Shown here: positions 7,044 through 8,477 of the stretch, piece by piece
Layout of the letters: each line of letters opens with the position of its first letter
How positions within the stretch are numbered: position 1 is the first letter of the stretch
Assembly: GCA_023431725.1 (NCBI GenBank)
Contig: JAEYVN010000018.1
Coordinates: forward strand, 1 to 8,477
Direction of reading: 5' to 3'
DNA length: 8,477 nucleotides
Origin: Pseudomonadota bacterium
GTDB taxonomy: Bacteria > Pseudomonadota > Alphaproteobacteria > Rhizobiales > Xanthobacteraceae
Notes under the pieces: model-generated
Databases searched by the model: none
What the model was told of the DNA's origin: nothing
The model's input: only the letters and a program-made list of their open reading frames with translations
Translations under genes and position numbers: made by a program

Positions 7044-7048
7044 AAATC

Positions 7049-8477
7049 ATGCGGACACTGTTGATTGCCGCCATTGTCAGCAACACTGCATTTGCACTTT
7101 CATCCTCGCCAACAGTCGCGCAAGGAGAAGCGGACCAGCAACTCGGCAACGTTCGCTTTGCAACTTCCTGCAACGAGGTTGCGCAGCGCCGCTTCGATCG
7201 CGCGATGCGGTACCAGCATTCGTTCTGGTACACACAATCGAAGGGCGTTTTCGAAGAGGTGCTGAAAGCGGACCCCGAATGTGCGATGGCCTATTGGGGC
7301 ATCGCGCTTTCCTATCTCAACAACCCCCACGCCCCGGTGCCGGCACCCAATCTGCCGCTTGGCCTTGCTGCCATCCGTAAGGCTCAGGCGATGAGCGCCA
7401 AAACGCAACGTGAGCGCGACTATATCGACGCCCTGGCCTTGATGTATGCCGACTACGACAAGGTCGGACATACGCCGCGCATCCAGGCTTTTCTGAAGGC
7501 ACAGGAAGCGCTGGCTGCCAAATATCCTGACGATGATGAAGCGCAGATTGCCTATGCCATCACGCTGAATACGTCGGCATCGCCTTCCGACAAGACCTAT
7601 GCCCAGCAACTCAAGGGCGCGACGATCCTCGAGCCGATCTCACAACGCCTGCCGCAACATCCGGGCGTCACGCATTACCTGATCCATCTCTATGATTATC
7701 CGGCACTCGCCGAAAAAGGCCTCGACGCCGCAAACCGCTACGCCAGGATCGCGCCGGCAGCGCCGCACGCCCAGCACATGCCATCGCACATCTATACGCG
7801 TGTCGGTTACTGGAAGGAGTCAATCGCCTCGAACATCGCTTCGGCGCGTGCGGCAAAAGCAGACAAGGAAGCAGGCGATCAGCTGCATGGCATGGACTAT
7901 CTGGTCTATGCCTATCTTCAACTCGGCCAGGACAGGAAGGCGCTTGAAGTTGTCGACGAGATGAAGACGGTGACCGGTGTGAACCCCAACATTCGGGCTG
8001 CAACATTTGCATTGGCGGCGAGCCCGGCGCGTTACGCGGTGGAACGCAACGACTGGAAGGGCGCATCGGATCTGCAGGTTGAGCCGCGCGCCGCCTACGC
8101 CGATGCGATCACGCATTTCGCGCGCGCGCTCGGCGCTACGCGGTCGGGCCTTCCGGATTCGGCCATGGCAGACATCGCCAGGCTGGCCGAACTGCGCGAC
8201 ACGCTGCGGGCCGCGAACGATGCCTACTGGGCCGAACAGGTCGATATCCAGTGGCAAGGGGCCAATGCCTGGGCGCTCTATGCCGAAGGGAAATACGACG
8301 AGGCCCTCAGGACGATGAGCGCAGCAGCCGATGCCGAGGACAAGACCGAAAAATCTCCGGTGACACCAGGGCCACTGGCGCCGGCGCGTGAACTCTACGG
8401 ACAGATGCTGCTCCAACGCGGTATGGCCGCAGAAGCATTGGCGGCTTTCGAGGCGACCAAAGTCAAGGAGCCCAATC
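7049..8477 (+). CDS. Secreted TPR-like repeat protein of unknown function, 3' end beyond window
   Basis: 476 residues are visible and the frame is still open at the window edge. The start is fixed by AGGAGG. It begins with a probable signal peptide (MRTLLIAAIVSNTAFALSSS, cut likely near TVA-QG at 24/25), so the protein should be periplasmic. Helical TPR-like repeats follow: FDRAMRYQHSFWYTQSKGVFEEVLKADPECAMAYWGIALSYL (about 49-90), QAFLKAQEALAAKYPDDDEAQIAYAI, GMDYLVYAYLQLGQDRKALEVVDEM, and ALYAEGKYDEALRTM nearer the visible end. A conserved-looking histidine cluster stands out: HYLIH (209-213) and HAQHMPSH (240-247). Two cysteines (41 and 78) could form a disulfide. I recall similar HxxHMPSHI proteins as an uncharacterised bacterial family, often annotated only as 'tetratricopeptide repeat protein'. 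It is divergent from the tct/oxalate block, and a functional link is unproven. Confidence 0.88.
   Translation, partial: MRTLLIAAIVSNTAFALSSSPTVAQGEADQQLGNVRFATSCNEVAQRRFDRAMRYQHSFWYTQSKGVFEEVLKADPECAMAYWGIALSYLNNPHAPVPAPNLPLGLAAIRKAQAMSAKTQRERDYIDALALMYADYDKVGHTPRIQAFLKAQEALAAKYPDDDEAQIAYAITLNTSASPSDKTYAQQLKGATILEPISQRLPQHPGVTHYLIHLYDYPALAEKGLDAANRYARIAPAAPHAQHMPSHIYTRVGYWKESIASNIASARAAKADKEAGDQLHGMDYLVYAYLQLGQDRKALEVVDEMKTVTGVNPNIRAATFALAASPARYAVERNDWKGASDLQVEPRAAYADAITHFARALGATRSGLPDSAMADIARLAELRDTLRAANDAYWAEQVDIQWQGANAWALYAEGKYDEALRTMSAAADAEDKTEKSPVTPGPLAPARELYGQMLLQRGMAAEALAAFEATKVKEPN

Larger units (their letters stand above)
6678..7048. other. Divergent intergenic region between tctC and the TPR gene
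   Basis: This 371-bp region should hold promoters for both divergent genes; I see no credible coding sequence. The stretch 6821-6910 is AT-rich (about 39% GC by count) in an otherwise clearly GC-rich window. It contains a small hairpin (TTATT-CAT-AATAA) around 6833-6845 and an imperfect 28-bp palindrome at 6879-6906. Toward the plus-strand gene, TATACT at 6996-7001 is a good -10 box, but no -35 box at normal spacing is visible (TTGTCT at 6969 is 21 bp away). Nothing convincing could be picked as the tctC promoter. Confidence 0.6.

Noticed and set aside
6814..7380. Plus-strand frame running from the intergenic region into the TPR gene
   Set aside because: It is out of frame with the TPR gene, which has a perfect AGGAGG site, a signal peptide and family motifs. 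The upstream part has no coding character.

Overview
The window looks like chromosomal DNA from a GC-rich alphaproteobacterium, most likely of the Bradyrhizobium/Rhodopseudomonas/Xanthobacteraceae type. This rests on remembered family resemblance of the Oxc, Frc and TctC-type proteins, on codon usage, and on a dispersed palindromic repeat typical of those genomes. No database search was possible, so the genus is inferred.

Layout. Positions 1-6677 form one minus-strand block. In transcription order it holds a tripartite tricarboxylate transporter (TTT) set: periplasmic binding protein (6677-5667), small membrane subunit TctB (5603-5103) and large membrane subunit TctA (5058-3556). Next comes an oxalate-degradation set: a GntR/FCD regulator (3445-2696), oxalyl-CoA decarboxylase (2675-945) and formyl-CoA:oxalate CoA-transferase (835 to beyond position 1, cut by the window edge). 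A 371-bp intergenic region (6678-7048) separates this block from a divergent plus-strand gene (7049 to beyond 8477) for a secreted TPR-like protein of unknown function.

How the genes work together. Frc moves CoA from formyl-CoA to oxalate, and Oxc decarboxylates oxalyl-CoA to formyl-CoA and CO2, so the pair turns oxalate into formate plus CO2. The GntR protein is probably their local regulator. A perfect 13-bp inverted repeat (3462-3490) lies over a plausible promoter just upstream of it. The adjacent TTT set is a reasonable candidate for uptake of oxalate or a related carboxylate. If so, this would be a binding-protein-dependent oxalate uptake route instead of the MFS antiporter OxlT; that is inference from gene order.

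Most notable points: (1) Frc carries a lysine-rich, histone-tail-like N-terminal extension of about 72 residues, with a good ribosome site at the long start; (2) the operator/promoter palindrome before gntR; (3) a textbook intrinsic terminator between the binding-protein gene and the membrane-subunit genes; (4) a double-hairpin palindromic repeat between oxc and frc, close to the frc ribosome site; (5) a histidine-rich motif cluster in the divergent secreted protein. I saw no rRNA, tRNA, CRISPR array, insertion sequence or phage gene.
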